From Actinomycetota bacterium (GTDB lineage: Bacteria > Actinomycetota > Actinomycetes > Streptosporangiales > Streptosporangiaceae), in assembly GCA_021324595.1 (NCBI GenBank), contig JAJPIV010000135.1, forward strand, positions 26,571 through 90,570: DNA of 64,000 nucleotides, given 5' to 3'. The translations under genes and the position numbers were made by a program. Below, piece after piece: positions 43,506-52,586 of this stretch. The notes under the pieces are model-generated. The model saw only the letters and a list, made by a program, of their open reading frames with translations, did no database searches and had not been told where the DNA came from. Position 1 is the first letter of the stretch; each line of letters opens with the position of its first letter.

Positions 43506-43723
43506 CGGGGCCGTTCTCCTCACGGTGTCGCGCCGGTTCCCTCGCACCCTACCGTGACCGCAGGCCGGTCACCGGCAGCCAGGCGGTTACCGTAGGTGAC
43601 GCGCCCAGGTCACGGGGGCATGCGGGGCGGATGCTGGCGGCGCGGGATGACGGCCACCCGTGCGGCGGCGACCCCCGCGGGCCGACGGCGGCCCGGCCGG
43701 GGAAGAGCCGCGGGGACCGGCCG

Positions 43724-43912
43724 TCAGGTCAGCGCCGGCTCGCGCTCCGCGAGCAGCACCTCGTGGTGAACTCCGGCAGCGAGCACGTCGTTAACCTCCT
43801 GCAGCCGGGCAAGCTCGGCTTCGAGGTCGCGTACCCGGCGCTGCAGCCGCCGCATCTCGGCGACCATGCGGGGATCTGGCCCGCCAACATGGCCAAGCAG
43901 AGCCTTCGCCAT
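43724..43912 (-). CDS. Small coiled-coil protein conserved in actinobacteria
   Basis: 62 residues: MAKALLGHVGGPDPRMVAEM, then a leucine-heptad helix (RRLQRRVRDLEAELARLQEVN) and a short acidic end. I recall near-identical small proteins in streptomycetes and relatives, without assigned function. GGAGG is ten bases before the ATG. It lies between acyP and smc on the same strand. The 218-base stretch between its stop and the proposed smc start shows partial inverted repeats (TTACCGTAGGTGAC area) but no gene. Confidence 0.7.
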   Translation of the reverse strand: MAKALLGHVGGPDPRMVAEMRRLQRRVRDLEAELARLQEVNDVLAAGVHHEVLLAEREPALT

Positions 43913-44011
43913 TGCTTGAGGTCCTCCACACTGAGTGACCAGAGTGGGCGCGCACGATCAGGCGCAGAACCACGCCGTTGCGCGCAGGTAACGATCTCAT
44001 CGTCCCATCAG

Positions 44012-44048
44012 GGCCGCCCTCCGGTCAAGTTGACCGGGCCGGGCGGCC
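44012..44048 (-). terminator. Long two-part hairpin terminator after acyP
   Basis: The inner 17-bp palindrome CCGGTCAA-G-TTGACCGG (44021-44037) is flanked by GGCCGCCC (44012-44019) and GGGCGGCC (44041-44048), giving 16 base pairs in two stacked stems that abut the acyP stop at 44049. It most simply terminates the rnc-mutM-acyP transcript. The inner palindrome could also bind a dimeric repressor for the gene at 43912. Confidence 0.65.
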
Positions 44049-44405
44049 TCAGCGCTCCGTGAACCCGCTCAGGCCGCCCGTCGCCTGGTCCCACCGGTAG
44101 GTGACGTGATCCACCCGGCCCGGCACGCCCGGCCCCTCCAGCCTCTCGAGCAGGGCCTGGCACCGGTCGCGATGACCCTCGGCGACTATCTTGACCCGCC
44201 CGTCGGCCAGGTTCTCGGCCATCCCGGCCAGCCCCAGCTCAAGCGCGTTCCGCCGCACCCACCAGCGGAATCCCACGCCCTGCACCAGGCCGTGCGCCCA
44301 GGCGGTCAGCCTGGCCTGCGCGCTGAGCTCGCTGCCGGGCAGCTCCGCCCCCGGCAGCTCCGGGCCCGCTCCGGCGGCCCGCGCGGGGCCGCCCGGCTCG
44401 GTCAC
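44049..44405 (-). CDS. acyP: Acylphosphatase
   Basis: 118 residues from GTG 44403-44405, which overlaps the mutM TGA (GTGA). A Pro/Gly/Ala-rich lead of about 30 residues comes first. The acylphosphatase domain then reads [20 protein letters not shown] with the phosphate-binding loop and catalytic Arg, and [20 protein letters not shown] with the catalytic Asn, and ends in the usual [15 protein letters not shown] strand. It hydrolyses acyl phosphates such as acetyl or carbamoyl phosphate. Found beside mutM and smc in many actinobacteria. Confidence 0.9.
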   Translation of the reverse strand: MTEPGGPARAAGAGPELPGAELPGSELSAQARLTAWAHGLVQGVGFRWWVRRNALELGLAGMAENLADGRVKIVAEGHRDRCQALLERLEGPGVPGRVDHVTYRWDQATGGLSGFTER

Positions 44406-45253
44406 CAGCGCCCCCGGCGCGGCCGCGGCTGGCAGCGCGGGCAGCTGTACGAGGAGCGGTTCATGAACCTCTCGCGGATCACGGCCGCGCCGCACCTCCG
44501 GCAGGGCTGGCCGGCCCGGCCGTAGACCGCCAGCTCCCGCGAGAAGTACCCGCTGGCGCCGTTGACGTGGACGTACAGGCCATCGAATGAGGTGCCCCCC
44601 GCCGCGATCGCCTCGGCGAAGACGCCGCGGACCGCGGTGAGCAGCCGCGCGGCGTCGGCCCGGCGCATCGTCTCGGTCGGCCGGGCCCAGTGCAGGCCGC
44701 AGCGCCACAGTGACTCGTCGGCGTAGATGTTGCCGATCCCGCTGACCAGCGACTGATCAAGGAGCGCGCGCTTCAGGCCCGTCCGCCGGCCACGCAGCCT
44801 GGCGGTGAACCGCTCGTCGTCGAAGGCGGGCTCCAGCGGGTCGGGGGCGATGTGGGCGATCGCCGCCGGAGCGCCCGCGCCGCCGGGGGCCAGCGCCAGG
44901 TGGCCGAACGTCCGCTGGTCGACGAAGCGCAGGTCGGGCCCGCCGTCGGCGAACGTGAACCTGGCCCGGACGTGCGAGGAGAGCGGCCGGGCGGGATCAC
45001 CGAGCAGGAGCTGTCCGCTCATGCCGAGGTGGATCAGCAGGGCGTCGCCGTCGACCGGAAGCCAGAGGTACTTGCCGCGGCGGCGCGCCGGGCCGGCCAC
45101 GCGCCCGCGCAGCGCCGCGGCCAGGTCATCCGCGCCCGCCGCATGCCGCCGGGCGGCGCGCGGATGAAGGATCTCGACGGAGGCGAACCGCCGGCCGGCC
45201 ACGTGCCTGGCCAGCCCTGACCGGATCGTCTCCACCTCGGGCAGCTCGGGCAC
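44402..45253 (-). CDS. mutM: Formamidopyrimidine-DNA glycosylase
   Basis: 283 residues from GTG 45251-45253, so that mature Pro2-Glu3 ([13 protein letters not shown]) supplies the catalytic imino group; a longer upstream frame is therefore rejected. [13 protein letters not shown] carries the Lys region, [12 protein letters not shown] the helix-two-turn-helix, and [20 protein letters not shown] plus CPRC the C-terminal zinc finger. It excises 8-oxoguanine and FaPy and cleaves the strand. It starts 13 bases after rnc and overlaps acyP by four bases. Confidence 0.94.
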   Translation of the reverse strand: MPELPEVETIRSGLARHVAGRRFASVEILHPRAARRHAAGADDLAAALRGRVAGPARRRGKYLWLPVDGDALLIHLGMSGQLLLGDPARPLSSHVRARFTFADGGPDLRFVDQRTFGHLALAPGGAGAPAAIAHIAPDPLEPAFDDERFTARLRGRRTGLKRALLDQSLVSGIGNIYADESLWRCGLHWARPTETMRRADAARLLTAVRGVFAEAIAAGGTSFDGLYVHVNGASGYFSRELAVYGRAGQPCRRCGAAVIRERFMNRSSYSCPRCQPRPRRGRW

Positions 45254-45266
45254 GGCGCCGCTCCCG

Positions 45267-46091
45267 CTACTCCCCGGGCGCGGGCTCGGCGCCGCCCGCC
45301 ACGCCATCCGGCCGGCCAGTACTGGAGCCTGGCCCGCCCGCCTCGCCGCTGCCGCGCTCCGCGAAGCCGGACGAGCTCAGCAGCTCGGTGATCGCCGTCC
45401 ACGCCGCCTCGGCGGCCTGCTGCTCGGCCTCCTTCTTGGTGCGCCCCTCACCCTCGCCGTAGACCTGGCCTGCGACCCTGGCGACGGCGCTGAACGACTT
45501 CTGGTGGTCGGGCCCGCTCTCCTCGACCAGGTACTCGGGCGCGCCGAGCTCCTCGGCGGCGGTCAGCTCTTGCAGCGAGGTCTTCCAGTCCAGGCCCGCG
45601 CCGAGCCTCGCCGACCTGGCGATCACCGGATCGAAGAGCCGGTGCACGAGGGCGGCCGCCGCCTCCATGCCGCCGTCGAGGTAGACCGCGCCGATCAGCG
45701 CCTCGAGCGTGTCGGCGAGGATCGACGACTTGTCCCGGCCGCCCGTTCCCTCTTCCCCCTTGCCCAGCTTGACGTAGTCGCCAAGGCGCAGGCTCCGGGC
45801 GACCGCGGCGAGCGCCCGGCTGTTGACCACGGCGGCGCGCAGCTTCGCGAGGTTCCCCTCGGGCAGGTGGGGGTGCTGCCGGTACAGCGTGTCGGTCACG
45901 ATGAGCCCCAGGACCGAGTCGCCGAGGAACTCCAGCCGCTCGTTGGTGGGCAGCCCGCCGTTCTCGTAGGCGAACGACCGGTGCGTGAGCGCCCGGTCGA
46001 GCAGCTCGCCGTCGACCTGGACCTGCAGCGTGCGCAGGAGAACGCCGGTGTCCGCGTCGTCCGCCCGGCCGTCACCTGGCGCGGCACTCAC
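45267..46091 (-). CDS. rnc: Ribonuclease III
   Basis: 274 residues from GTG 46089-46091. The endonuclease domain has the signature [18 protein letters not shown], and the second acidic site lies in [15 protein letters not shown]. The dsRNA-binding domain is about 170-240 ([30 protein letters not shown]). The last 30 residues are Gly/Pro/Ser-rich. It processes rRNA precursors and structured mRNAs. Preceded by rpmF with 70 bases between, the conserved DUF177-rpmF-rnc-mutM order. Confidence 0.94.
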   Translation of the reverse strand: MSAAPGDGRADDADTGVLLRTLQVQVDGELLDRALTHRSFAYENGGLPTNERLEFLGDSVLGLIVTDTLYRQHPHLPEGNLAKLRAAVVNSRALAAVARSLRLGDYVKLGKGEEGTGGRDKSSILADTLEALIGAVYLDGGMEAAAALVHRLFDPVIARSARLGAGLDWKTSLQELTAAEELGAPEYLVEESGPDHQKSFSAVARVAGQVYGEGEGRTKKEAEQQAAEAAWTAITELLSSSGFAERGSGEAGGPGSSTGRPDGVAGGAEPAPGE

Positions 46092-46161
46092 CGAGACCTC
46101 CTTCCCCCGGACCGGCGCGCCCGGCCACCCGAGGCCGCGTCACAGGCCGTGAGGCCGGCGC

Positions 46162-46338
46162 TCAGGAGGCAGCGATCACCTGGCGCCGGTTGTACGTCCC
46201 GCACGCCGGGCACGCGGCGTGCGGCAGCTTCGGCTCGCGGCACTGCGGGCAGGTGACCAGGCCCGGCGCCGTGGCCTTCCAGCGCGCGCGGCGGGAGCGG
46301 GTGTTGCTGCGCGACATCCTGCGCTTGGGTACTGCCAC
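46162..46338 (-). CDS. rpmF: 50S ribosomal protein L32
   Basis: 58 residues from GTG 46336-46338: [24 protein letters not shown] N-terminus, then a zinc ribbon with CPQC and [11 protein letters not shown] stands seven bases upstream, and the start comes one base after the DUF177 stop, so translation is coupled. All four zinc cysteines are present, which marks this as the zinc-containing form. Confidence 0.95.
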   Translation of the reverse strand: MAVPKRRMSRSNTRSRRARWKATAPGLVTCPQCREPKLPHAACPACGTYNRRQVIAAS

Positions 46339-46339
46339 C

Positions 46340-46975
46340 TCATGGCTCCTTCGTGCCCGCGGGACCGGTCCCGGCCCGCGACGAGTTCCTGTGCCGCCGG
46401 GCCGCCCCGGCGTCCGCACCCGGTGCGGCCCCGGCCGGGAACAGCCCGGCGAGCGCCGCCCATGCCCCGCCGTCCTCGCGATGGCGATGGCCTGGCCCGG
46501 CGTCGGCGAGCCTGATCCCGCACCTGCCGCAGAGCCCGGGGCAGTCCGCGGAGCACAGCGGCGAGAGCGGGAGCTCGAGGACGAGCGCGTCCCGGAGGGC
46601 AGGCTCCAGGTCGAGCAGGTCCCCGTCCAGACGATACCTGTCCCCGTCCTCCTCGCCGGCGTCCGCGCTGAACAACTCGCGGAAGCCGACGCTGATCGCG
46701 GAGGTGAACTCCGCCAGGCACCGCGCGCACTCCCCGGCGAGGACGGCGCCCGCGCTCGCGGTCACCAGGACCCCCTCGGTCACCTCCTCGAACCGGGCCT
46801 CGATCGCCAGGTCGCTCCCGGCCGGCACGCGGACCAGCCCGGACCCGAGGTCGGCCGGGGCCGGGACGGTGCGCGCCTCCGAGCGCGCGGATCCGGGCCC
46901 GAGCGCCCGGAGGTCGAAGACGAGCGGCGCGCGCGGGTCGAGGTGCCTGTGTCTGTGGAGCTTCGCGTTCGGCAT
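46340..46975 (-). CDS. DUF177/YceD family protein
   Basis: 211 residues from ATG 46975. [12 protein letters not shown] and [19 protein letters not shown] lead into the Cys cluster [15 protein letters not shown], the YceD pattern CxxCL...CxxxCxGLCxxCG. YceD-like proteins are linked to 23S rRNA accumulation and always precede rpmF. An upstream frame without conserved sequence was discarded. The last 45 residues are Ala/Gly/His-rich and unconserved. Confidence 0.9.
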   Translation of the reverse strand: MPNAKLHRHRHLDPRAPLVFDLRALGPGSARSEARTVPAPADLGSGLVRVPAGSDLAIEARFEEVTEGVLVTASAGAVLAGECARCLAEFTSAISVGFRELFSADAGEEDGDRYRLDGDLLDLEPALRDALVLELPLSPLCSADCPGLCGRCGIRLADAGPGHRHREDGGAWAALAGLFPAGAAPGADAGAARRHRNSSRAGTGPAGTKEP

Positions 46976-47096
46976 GGCATGAGCACGGTCGTGGTGAACC
47001 CGGTCGGCCAGCATACCCGCTGGCCCGCGCCGTTCCCAAGCCGGTGCCCGCGGGCCCGGTGGGGCGGGGGCCTGCCGGGCCATGAGCCCCGGCCGC

Positions 47097-47576
47097 TCAG
47101 TCCCGGGCGAGGCGCTCGGTGAGCCGGCGCAGCACCGGCTCGGGCACCAGGCTGGCGACGTCGCCGCCGTAGCTGGCGAACTCCTTGACCAGGCTGGAGG
47201 ACAGGAACGCGTAGAGCGGGTTGGTGGTCATGAACAGCGTCTCGACACCCGCCTGGGCGTAGTTCATCTGGGCCATCTGCATCTCGTAGTCGAAGTCGCT
47301 GACCGCCCGCAGCCCCTTGACGATCGCCGACACGTCATGGGCGCGGCAGAAGTCCACGATCAGCCCGTCGAACTTGGCGACCCGCACGTTCGCGTAGTCC
47401 TTGGTCACCTCGCGCAGCATCCCGACCCGCTCATCCGCGGTGAACAGCGACGACTTCGCGACGTTGCGCAGCACGGCGACGATCACCTCGTCATGCAGCC
47501 GGGCCGCCCGGGTGATGATGTCCATGTGGCCATTGGTCACCGGGTCGAACGAACCGGGGCAGACGACGCGAATCAC
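47097..47576 (-). CDS. coaD: Phosphopantetheine adenylyltransferase
   Basis: 159 residues, standard length. VCPGSFDPVTNGHMDII carries the TxGH-type nucleotide-binding His, KGLRAVSDFDYEMQMAQMN the pantetheine site, and TTNPLYAFLSSSLVKE the ATP site. It makes dephospho-CoA. GTG 47574-47576 overlaps the rsmD TGA, so the two are translationally coupled. Confidence 0.95.
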   Translation of the reverse strand: MIRVVCPGSFDPVTNGHMDIITRAARLHDEVIVAVLRNVAKSSLFTADERVGMLREVTKDYANVRVAKFDGLIVDFCRAHDVSAIVKGLRAVSDFDYEMQMAQMNYAQAGVETLFMTTNPLYAFLSSSLVKEFASYGGDVASLVPEPVLRRLTERLARD

Positions 47577-48193
47577 GTGCTCTCAGCTCCCGTCGGTGCG
47601 GCTGGTTCGGCAGAGGCTGGGCACCCGCCGCCTGAGGCGCGACCGTACCAGAACGCCGTCTCGCCGTACCTCCGGGACCTGTCCTGAACGATCCCCGGCG
47701 GCCACGGGGGCGGCCCGGACCGGGCGTCGCGCTCGACCACCACTAGAGCGCCGCTCGCCAGCCAGCCCCGCCCGGCCAGCTCGCCGAGCACCGCGGCGAG
47801 CTCGGCGTCGCCGGTCCCGTAGGGCGGGTCGGCGAACACGAGGTCACGCGGGCGGGCCCCGGCCGGGCCGCGGCGCAGGACCCGCAGGACGGGCCCGGCG
47901 ACGCAGCGGGCGCCCGGCAGGCCGGTGGCCGCGATGTTCCTCCTGATCACCTCGGCCGCCCGGAGATCGGACTCGACGAGCAGCACGTCGGCCGCGCCCC
48001 GGGACAGCGCTTCCAGCCCGACCGCGCCGGAGCCCGCGTACAGGTCGAGCGCCGCGATGCCGGCCAGGCCGCCGCGCATGGCGAGGATGGAGGAGAACAG
48101 GCCCTCGCGCGCCCGGTCGCTGGTCGGCCTGGTCCGCCCGCGCGGCACGGCCAGGCGCCTTCCCCCCGCGGCGCCCGCCACGATCCTGATCAC
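47573..48193 (-). CDS. rsmD: 16S rRNA (guanine-966-N2) methyltransferase
   Basis: 206 residues from GTG 48191-48193, overlapping the recG stop. RIVAGAAGGRRLAVPRGRTR, TSDRAREGLFSSI, LDLYAGSGAVGLEALSRGA (SAM motif I) and VFADPPYG (catalytic DPPY) are all in place. It methylates G966 of 16S rRNA. The tail of about 20 residues (ASGGGCPASAEP onward) is unconserved. Confidence 0.93.
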   Translation of the reverse strand: MIRIVAGAAGGRRLAVPRGRTRPTSDRAREGLFSSILAMRGGLAGIAALDLYAGSGAVGLEALSRGAADVLLVESDLRAAEVIRRNIAATGLPGARCVAGPVLRVLRRGPAGARPRDLVFADPPYGTGDAELAAVLGELAGRGWLASGALVVVERDARSGPPPWPPGIVQDRSRRYGETAFWYGRASGGGCPASAEPAAPTGAEST

Positions 48194-50457
48194 GCTTTCT
48201 CCAGGAACTCGGCCCGCTCGGCGTCGACGAGCGCCGCGATCGCGGCGGCCAGGGCGGGCTGGCCGGCGAGGGCGGGATCGGCCCCGATCAGTTCGGCGGC
48301 CTCCAGCCTGGCGGCCTCGATCAGGTCCTCGTCGCGCGCCAGCGTGAGCAGCTTGAGGCTGGACCGGCGGCCAGCCTGGGCCGAGCCCAGCACGTCCCCC
48401 TCCCGGCGCTGCTCGAGGTCGAGCCGGGCGAGCGCGAACCCGTCGGTGGTCGCGGCCACCGCCTCCAGCCGCTCCCGCGCGGGCCCGGTTTCCGCCTCGG
48501 TGACCAGCAGGCACAGGCCGGGCAGGCGGCCGCGGCCGACCCGGCCGCGGAGCTGGTGAAGCTGCGAGACGCCGAACCGGTCGGCGTCCATGATCACCAT
48601 CATCGAGGCGTTCGGCACGTCCACGCCCACCTCGATGACCGTCGTGGTGACGAGCACGTCGACCTCGCCTGCGGCGAACGCCAGCATGACCCGGTCCTTC
48701 TCCTCCGGCGGCATCCGGCCGTGCAGCACCGCAAGGCGGAGCGAGGCCAGGGGCCCGCCCCGCAGCTGGGCCGCGACGTTGGTGACGGCGAGCGCGGCCC
48801 GGCGCTGCTCGGCCCCGGGGTCGCCGTCGGCGATGCCGGGGCCGCCGTCATCCGCGCCGGGCGCGCTTCCGGGGCCGACCGGCCGCGGCGCGCCCGCGGC
48901 TCCGTTCTCGTCATCCTCTTCCCCGCCGTCGCCCCCGATCCGCGGGCAGACCACGTAGACCTGCCGCCCGGCGGCCGCCTCCTCGGTCACCCGCTGCCAG
49001 GCGCGCTCCAGGTAGCGCGGCTTGCTGGCGGCCGGGACCACGTGGGTGGCGACCTGGGCGCGGCCGGCCGGGAGCTCGCTCAGCTCGGTGACCTCCAGGT
49101 CGCCGAAGACCGTCATCGCGACCGTCCGCGGGATCGGCGTGGCGGTCATCACGAGCACGTGCGGGCGGCCATCGGCGGCCTTGGCGCGCAGCGCCTCCCG
49201 CTGCTCCACGCCGAACCTGTGCTGCTCGTCGATCACGATCAGGCCCAGGTCGGCGAACCGGACCTGCTCCTGCAGCAGCGCGTGCGTGCCGATCACGATG
49301 CCGGCCTCGCCGGAAGCCGCCTCGAGCAGCGCCCGCCGCCGGGCCGCGCTGGCCTGAGACCCGGTCAGCAGCGCCACCCTGGTGGCGTGGTCCGCGCCAC
49401 CGAGCTGGCCGGCCATCGCGAGCGGCCCGAGGATCTGGGTGAGCGACCGGTGATGCTGCTGGGCGAGCACCTCGGTCGGCGCGAGCAAGACGGCCTGGCC
49501 GGCCGCGTCGACCACCTGGAGCATCGCCCGGAGCGCCACGATCGTCTTGCCGGAGCCGACCTCGCCCTGGAGCAGCCGGTGCATCGGGTGGTCCCGCGCC
49601 AGGTCGGCGGCGATCACCTCGCCGGCCGCGCGCTGCCCGGCGGTGAGCTCGAACGGGAGCCCCCGGTCGAAGGCGTCGAGCAGCCCGCCGCTGACCCGCG
49701 GCCGCGGCAGCGCCACGTACCCGGCGGAGAGCCTGCGCCGCTGGGCCAGCACCACCTGGAGCGGGAACGCCTCGTCCCACTTGAGCCTGCGGACCGCCCG
49801 GCGCAGGTCCTTGTCGTCGGCGGGCCGGTGGATGGCATGGAGCGCCTGCGCGTACCCGCACAGGCCATGCCGCTCCCGCAGGTCCGCCGGGAGCGGGTCG
49901 TCGCCCAGATCGGCGGCGGCCAGGGCGAGGCGCACTGCGTCGGCGATCTGCCAGGAGGAGATCTGCCCGTTCGCCGGGTAGATCGGGATGAGCTCGGAGG
50001 CGAACTCCTGCGCCCGCGCCGCGCCCGCGTCCGCGGAGTCGAAGACCGCGCACTCCGGATGAGCGAGCTGGCGCTTGCCGCGGAACGTCGACACCTGCCC
50101 GGCGAACAGGCCGTGCCGTCCTGGCGCGAGCCGGTGCTCGCGCCAGGACTGCCCGCCCTTGCCGAAGAACGTCAGCGTGAGCGTGCCCCGGCCGTCGGTC
50201 ACCACCGCCTCCAGGATCGTGCCCGGCCGGTGGCGCATCGGCCGGACGGAGACCGATGCGATCCTCGCCTGGACCGTGACGTGCTCCCCCTCGCGCAGCG
50301 AGGCGAGATCGGTGAGCTGCCCCCTGGTCTCGTACCGGCGCGGGAAGTAGGTCAGCAGGTCGCCGACCGTGTGCAGGCCGGACGGGCCGAGCGTGGCAAG
50401 GCGCCGGGCGGCCCGTTCGCCGACCACCGGGCCGAGCCGGTCGGTGAGCCTGGCCAC
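48190..50457 (-). CDS. recG: ATP-dependent DNA helicase RecG
   Basis: 755 residues from GTG 50455-50457. The wedge/OB domain (about 1-150) begins with LGPVVGERAARRLATLG. Helicase motifs follow: LLQGEVGSGKTIVAL (I), VIDEQHRFGV (II, DEQH), VMTATPIPRT (III), EVGVDVPNASMMVIMDADRFG (IV-V) and QLRGRVGRG (VI). An acidic insert EEDDENGAAG sits between motifs III and IV. RecG regresses stalled forks and branch-migrates Holliday junctions. Here it is divergent from rpmB; the DAK2-phosphatase gene usually lying between them in Streptomyces is absent. Confidence 0.95.
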   Translation of the reverse strand: MARLTDRLGPVVGERAARRLATLGPSGLHTVGDLLTYFPRRYETRGQLTDLASLREGEHVTVQARIASVSVRPMRHRPGTILEAVVTDGRGTLTLTFFGKGGQSWREHRLAPGRHGLFAGQVSTFRGKRQLAHPECAVFDSADAGAARAQEFASELIPIYPANGQISSWQIADAVRLALAAADLGDDPLPADLRERHGLCGYAQALHAIHRPADDKDLRRAVRRLKWDEAFPLQVVLAQRRRLSAGYVALPRPRVSGGLLDAFDRGLPFELTAGQRAAGEVIAADLARDHPMHRLLQGEVGSGKTIVALRAMLQVVDAAGQAVLLAPTEVLAQQHHRSLTQILGPLAMAGQLGGADHATRVALLTGSQASAARRRALLEAASGEAGIVIGTHALLQEQVRFADLGLIVIDEQHRFGVEQREALRAKAADGRPHVLVMTATPIPRTVAMTVFGDLEVTELSELPAGRAQVATHVVPAASKPRYLERAWQRVTEEAAAGRQVYVVCPRIGGDGGEEDDENGAAGAPRPVGPGSAPGADDGGPGIADGDPGAEQRRAALAVTNVAAQLRGGPLASLRLAVLHGRMPPEEKDRVMLAFAAGEVDVLVTTTVIEVGVDVPNASMMVIMDADRFGVSQLHQLRGRVGRGRLPGLCLLVTEAETGPARERLEAVAATTDGFALARLDLEQRREGDVLGSAQAGRRSSLKLLTLARDEDLIEAARLEAAELIGADPALAGQPALAAAIAALVDAERAEFLEKA

Positions 50458-50566
50458 GGCGGTCAGCCCCGCGCGCCGGCGGCCGTCACCGGTGTCATGT
50501 GGGCAGGCTACTTCCCCGGCCTGCCAGCCCGCGCCGGCGCCGGTCGCGGTGCCCTGGCGGGTCCGG

Positions 50567-50572
50567 TATCCT
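50567..50572 (+). promoter_or_regulatory. Possible -10 element for rpmB
   Basis: TATCCT (TANNNT) 62 bases before the rpmB start, in the 177-base divergent gap with recG. On the other strand TAGCCT at 50505-50510 could serve recG. Neither has a clear -35. Confidence 0.35.
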
Positions 50573-50634
50573 GGGCAGCCGGGTCGGCGCTGCCAGCCCG
50601 CTCATGATCCTGACTCTCACCCATGGAGCGTCCC

Positions 50635-50820
50635 GTGGCTTCCGTCTGCGATGTGTGCGGCAAGGGGCCGGGCTTCGGCAACAACGTGTCGCACTCGCAC
50701 CGCCGCACCCCGCGCCGCTGGAACCCGAACATTCAGCGCATCCGCGTGAAGGCCGGGCGGACGCCGCGCCGCCTGTACGTGTGCACGTCCTGCATCAAGG
50801 CGGGCAAGGTCACGCGCTGA
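50635..50820 (+). CDS. rpmB: 50S ribosomal protein L28
   Basis: 61 residues from GTG 50635, read as (M)[20 protein letters not shown], then [15 protein letters not shown] and [10 protein letters not shown]. Two CxxC pairs mark the zinc form. GGAG is seven bases upstream; the in-frame ATG at 50623 would add four residues that the family does not have. Convergent with thiD across 34 bases that contain the palindrome CCGGAGCTCCGG. Confidence 0.95.
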   Translation: MASVCDVCGKGPGFGNNVSHSHRRTPRRWNPNIQRIRVKAGRTPRRLYVCTSCIKAGKVTR

Positions 50821-50854
50821 GCCGGCCATCTCCGGAGCTCCGGCCCTGCGGCGC

Positions 50855-51661
50855 TCAGCCGACCGGCTGCCTGATGCGCCAGGCGTGGTCCACCGGGCCG
50901 ATGCCGCGGCCCAGGGGGAAGCCGCCGTCGATGGCGCCTGTCACGTACTCCTTCGCCGCCTCCACCGCCTGGGGCACCTGAGCGCCCATCGCCAGGTGCG
51001 CGGCGATCGCCGAGGCGAGCGTGCAGCCCGTGCCGTGGGTGTGCCGGGTGATCACCCTGCGGCCCGGGTACCGGGTGACCCGGCCGTCCGGCGCGAGCAG
51101 CAGGTCCACGGGGTTGCCGGGCAGGTGGCCGCCCTTCACCAGCACCCAGGCGGGTCCGAGCGCCGCGATGTCCCCCGCCGCCCGCCGCATCTGCTCCTCA
51201 TCGCCGATCGAGCGGCCGGTGAGCAGCTCCGCCTCGTAGAGGTTGGGCGTCACCACGGTCGCCATGGGCAGCAAGGCGGTCCTGAGGGCCTCCAGCGCGC
51301 CCGGCGACAGCAGGCTGTCGCCGTGCTTGGACACGGCGACCGGGTCCACCACCAGCGGGGCCTGCACGCTGGCCAGGCGCGAGGCGACCACCTCGACGAT
51401 CGGCGCGGAGGCGAGCATGCCTGTCTTGACCGCCTGCGCCCCGATGTCGCCGAGGACGGAGTCGAGCTGCGCGGCGACCGCTGCGGGCGGCAGCTCCCAG
51501 TACCCCTGCACCCCGACCGAGTTCTGCGCGGTGACCGCGCAGACCACGGTCATGCCGTGGACGCCGAGCGCGAGCATGGTCTTCAGATCGGCCTGGATGC
51601 CCGCGCCGCCTCCCGAATCCGAGCCGGCGATCGCGAGCACGCGGGGCGGGGGGGTGCTCAT
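50855..51661 (-). CDS. thiD: Hydroxymethylpyrimidine/phosphomethylpyrimidine kinase
   Basis: 268 residues. [51 protein letters not shown] and the anion-hole motif [17 protein letters not shown] define a ribokinase-fold ThiD. It phosphorylates HMP to HMP-PP for thiamine. ATG 51661 was chosen from the conserved N-terminus; the frame upstream overlaps the next gene. No TPP riboswitch was recognised upstream. Confidence 0.93.
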   Translation of the reverse strand: MSTPPPRVLAIAGSDSGGGAGIQADLKTMLALGVHGMTVVCAVTAQNSVGVQGYWELPPAAVAAQLDSVLGDIGAQAVKTGMLASAPIVEVVASRLASVQAPLVVDPVAVSKHGDSLLSPGALEALRTALLPMATVVTPNLYEAELLTGRSIGDEEQMRRAAGDIAALGPAWVLVKGGHLPGNPVDLLLAPDGRVTRYPGRRVITRHTHGTGCTLASAIAAHLAMGAQVPQAVEAAKEYVTGAIDGGFPLGRGIGPVDHAWRIRQPVG

Positions 51662-51692
51662 GGCTCCAAGAGTAGGCGGGCCCGGGCGCCGT

Positions 51693-52511
51693 TCAGCGCC
51701 CGGCTGCGATCCGCGAGAAGCCGTCCCAGTGCCGCCAGCCATGGGGCCAGCCGTGGCGCGGCCGGCTGATCGCGTGGAACGTACACGCGGCCCCGTCGAA
51801 CACGCAGCCGGCCGGACGGCCCGGCGAGCCGGCGCCGAACACCACGATCGTGGCCCGGTTGTCCCCCGAGCGCGGCCAGGGCGCGGGCGAGCCGTAGACG
51901 ACCAGGCCATCCCGCCCGGCGCGCCGCCACTTCGCCCAGCCCGCCAGGACATCCTCGACGTGCCCGCCGTGCAGCGCGAACGACAGCTGCCAGCTGCCGA
52001 GGGAGCGGCGCGCCACTATCATGATCATGATGCTGAAGTGGCCGGGCCGCTCGGCGAGGGTCTCGTAGTCCACGCTGACCTGCCCCTGCCTGTCCGTCAC
52101 CGTCCTGCTGCGCGCGCCAGACCTTGGCAGCTGGAGCTTCACCCCCCGCTTCGTGGCGGGCTGCCGGCCCGCGCGGCCCTGCGGCGTGCCACTCGCCGCT
52201 CCGCAGTCGGCCCGGGCGCAGTGGCCGCTCACTGGCGGCGGGAAGGTGAGGGCGGCGTGCGGGGTGACGAGCGCCAGGGAGGCAGCGATTACAATTCCCG
52301 CGCTCACCGCGAACCACGGCGTCAGCAGCATGCCGCGGACCAGGCGCCGTGATTCCGGGTGGAGGGCCAGGCGGCGCGCCGCTGCCAGAGCCGCGATCGC
52401 CCGGGGCGCCGCCGGATCCCGGGCACCCAGGTGCCGGCCGTGGCGGCCGGGCCGTGTGCCCGCTCGCGTGGCCCGGCGCCGAGGGCGGCTTCCAGCTCTG
52501 TGACGCGGCAT
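51693..52511 (-). CDS. Membrane-anchored protein with a possible cellulose-binding-like beta domain
   Basis: 272 residues. A basic Arg-rich head of 55 residues, then [16 protein letters not shown] [23 protein letters not shown] with one TM helix (about 62-82), a short linker with two Cys (GHCARADC), and an extracellular beta-rich domain (about 130-272) including [40 protein letters not shown] and a Cys pair in [12 protein letters not shown]. The strand pattern, with W in the middle of [11 protein letters not shown], recalls type-2 carbohydrate-binding modules. Related proteins with the same [11 protein letters not shown] segment occur in some GC-rich actinomycetes, as I recall. Function is unknown. 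Confidence 0.55.
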   Translation of the reverse strand: MPRHRAGSRPRRRATRAGTRPGRHGRHLGARDPAAPRAIAALAAARRLALHPESRRLVRGMLLTPWFAVSAGIVIAASLALVTPHAALTFPPPVSGHCARADCGAASGTPQGRAGRQPATKRGVKLQLPRSGARSRTVTDRQGQVSVDYETLAERPGHFSIMIMIVARRSLGSWQLSFALHGGHVEDVLAGWAKWRRAGRDGLVVYGSPAPWPRSGDNRATIVVFGAGSPGRPAGCVFDGAACTFHAISRPRHGWPHGWRHWDGFSRIAAGR

Positions 52512-52586
52512 CAGTTGCGGTTATATCAAGCGATTGCCGATGCGTGCGAGTCACAGCGAGAACGCGATCCGGGCTAATACCTACGA

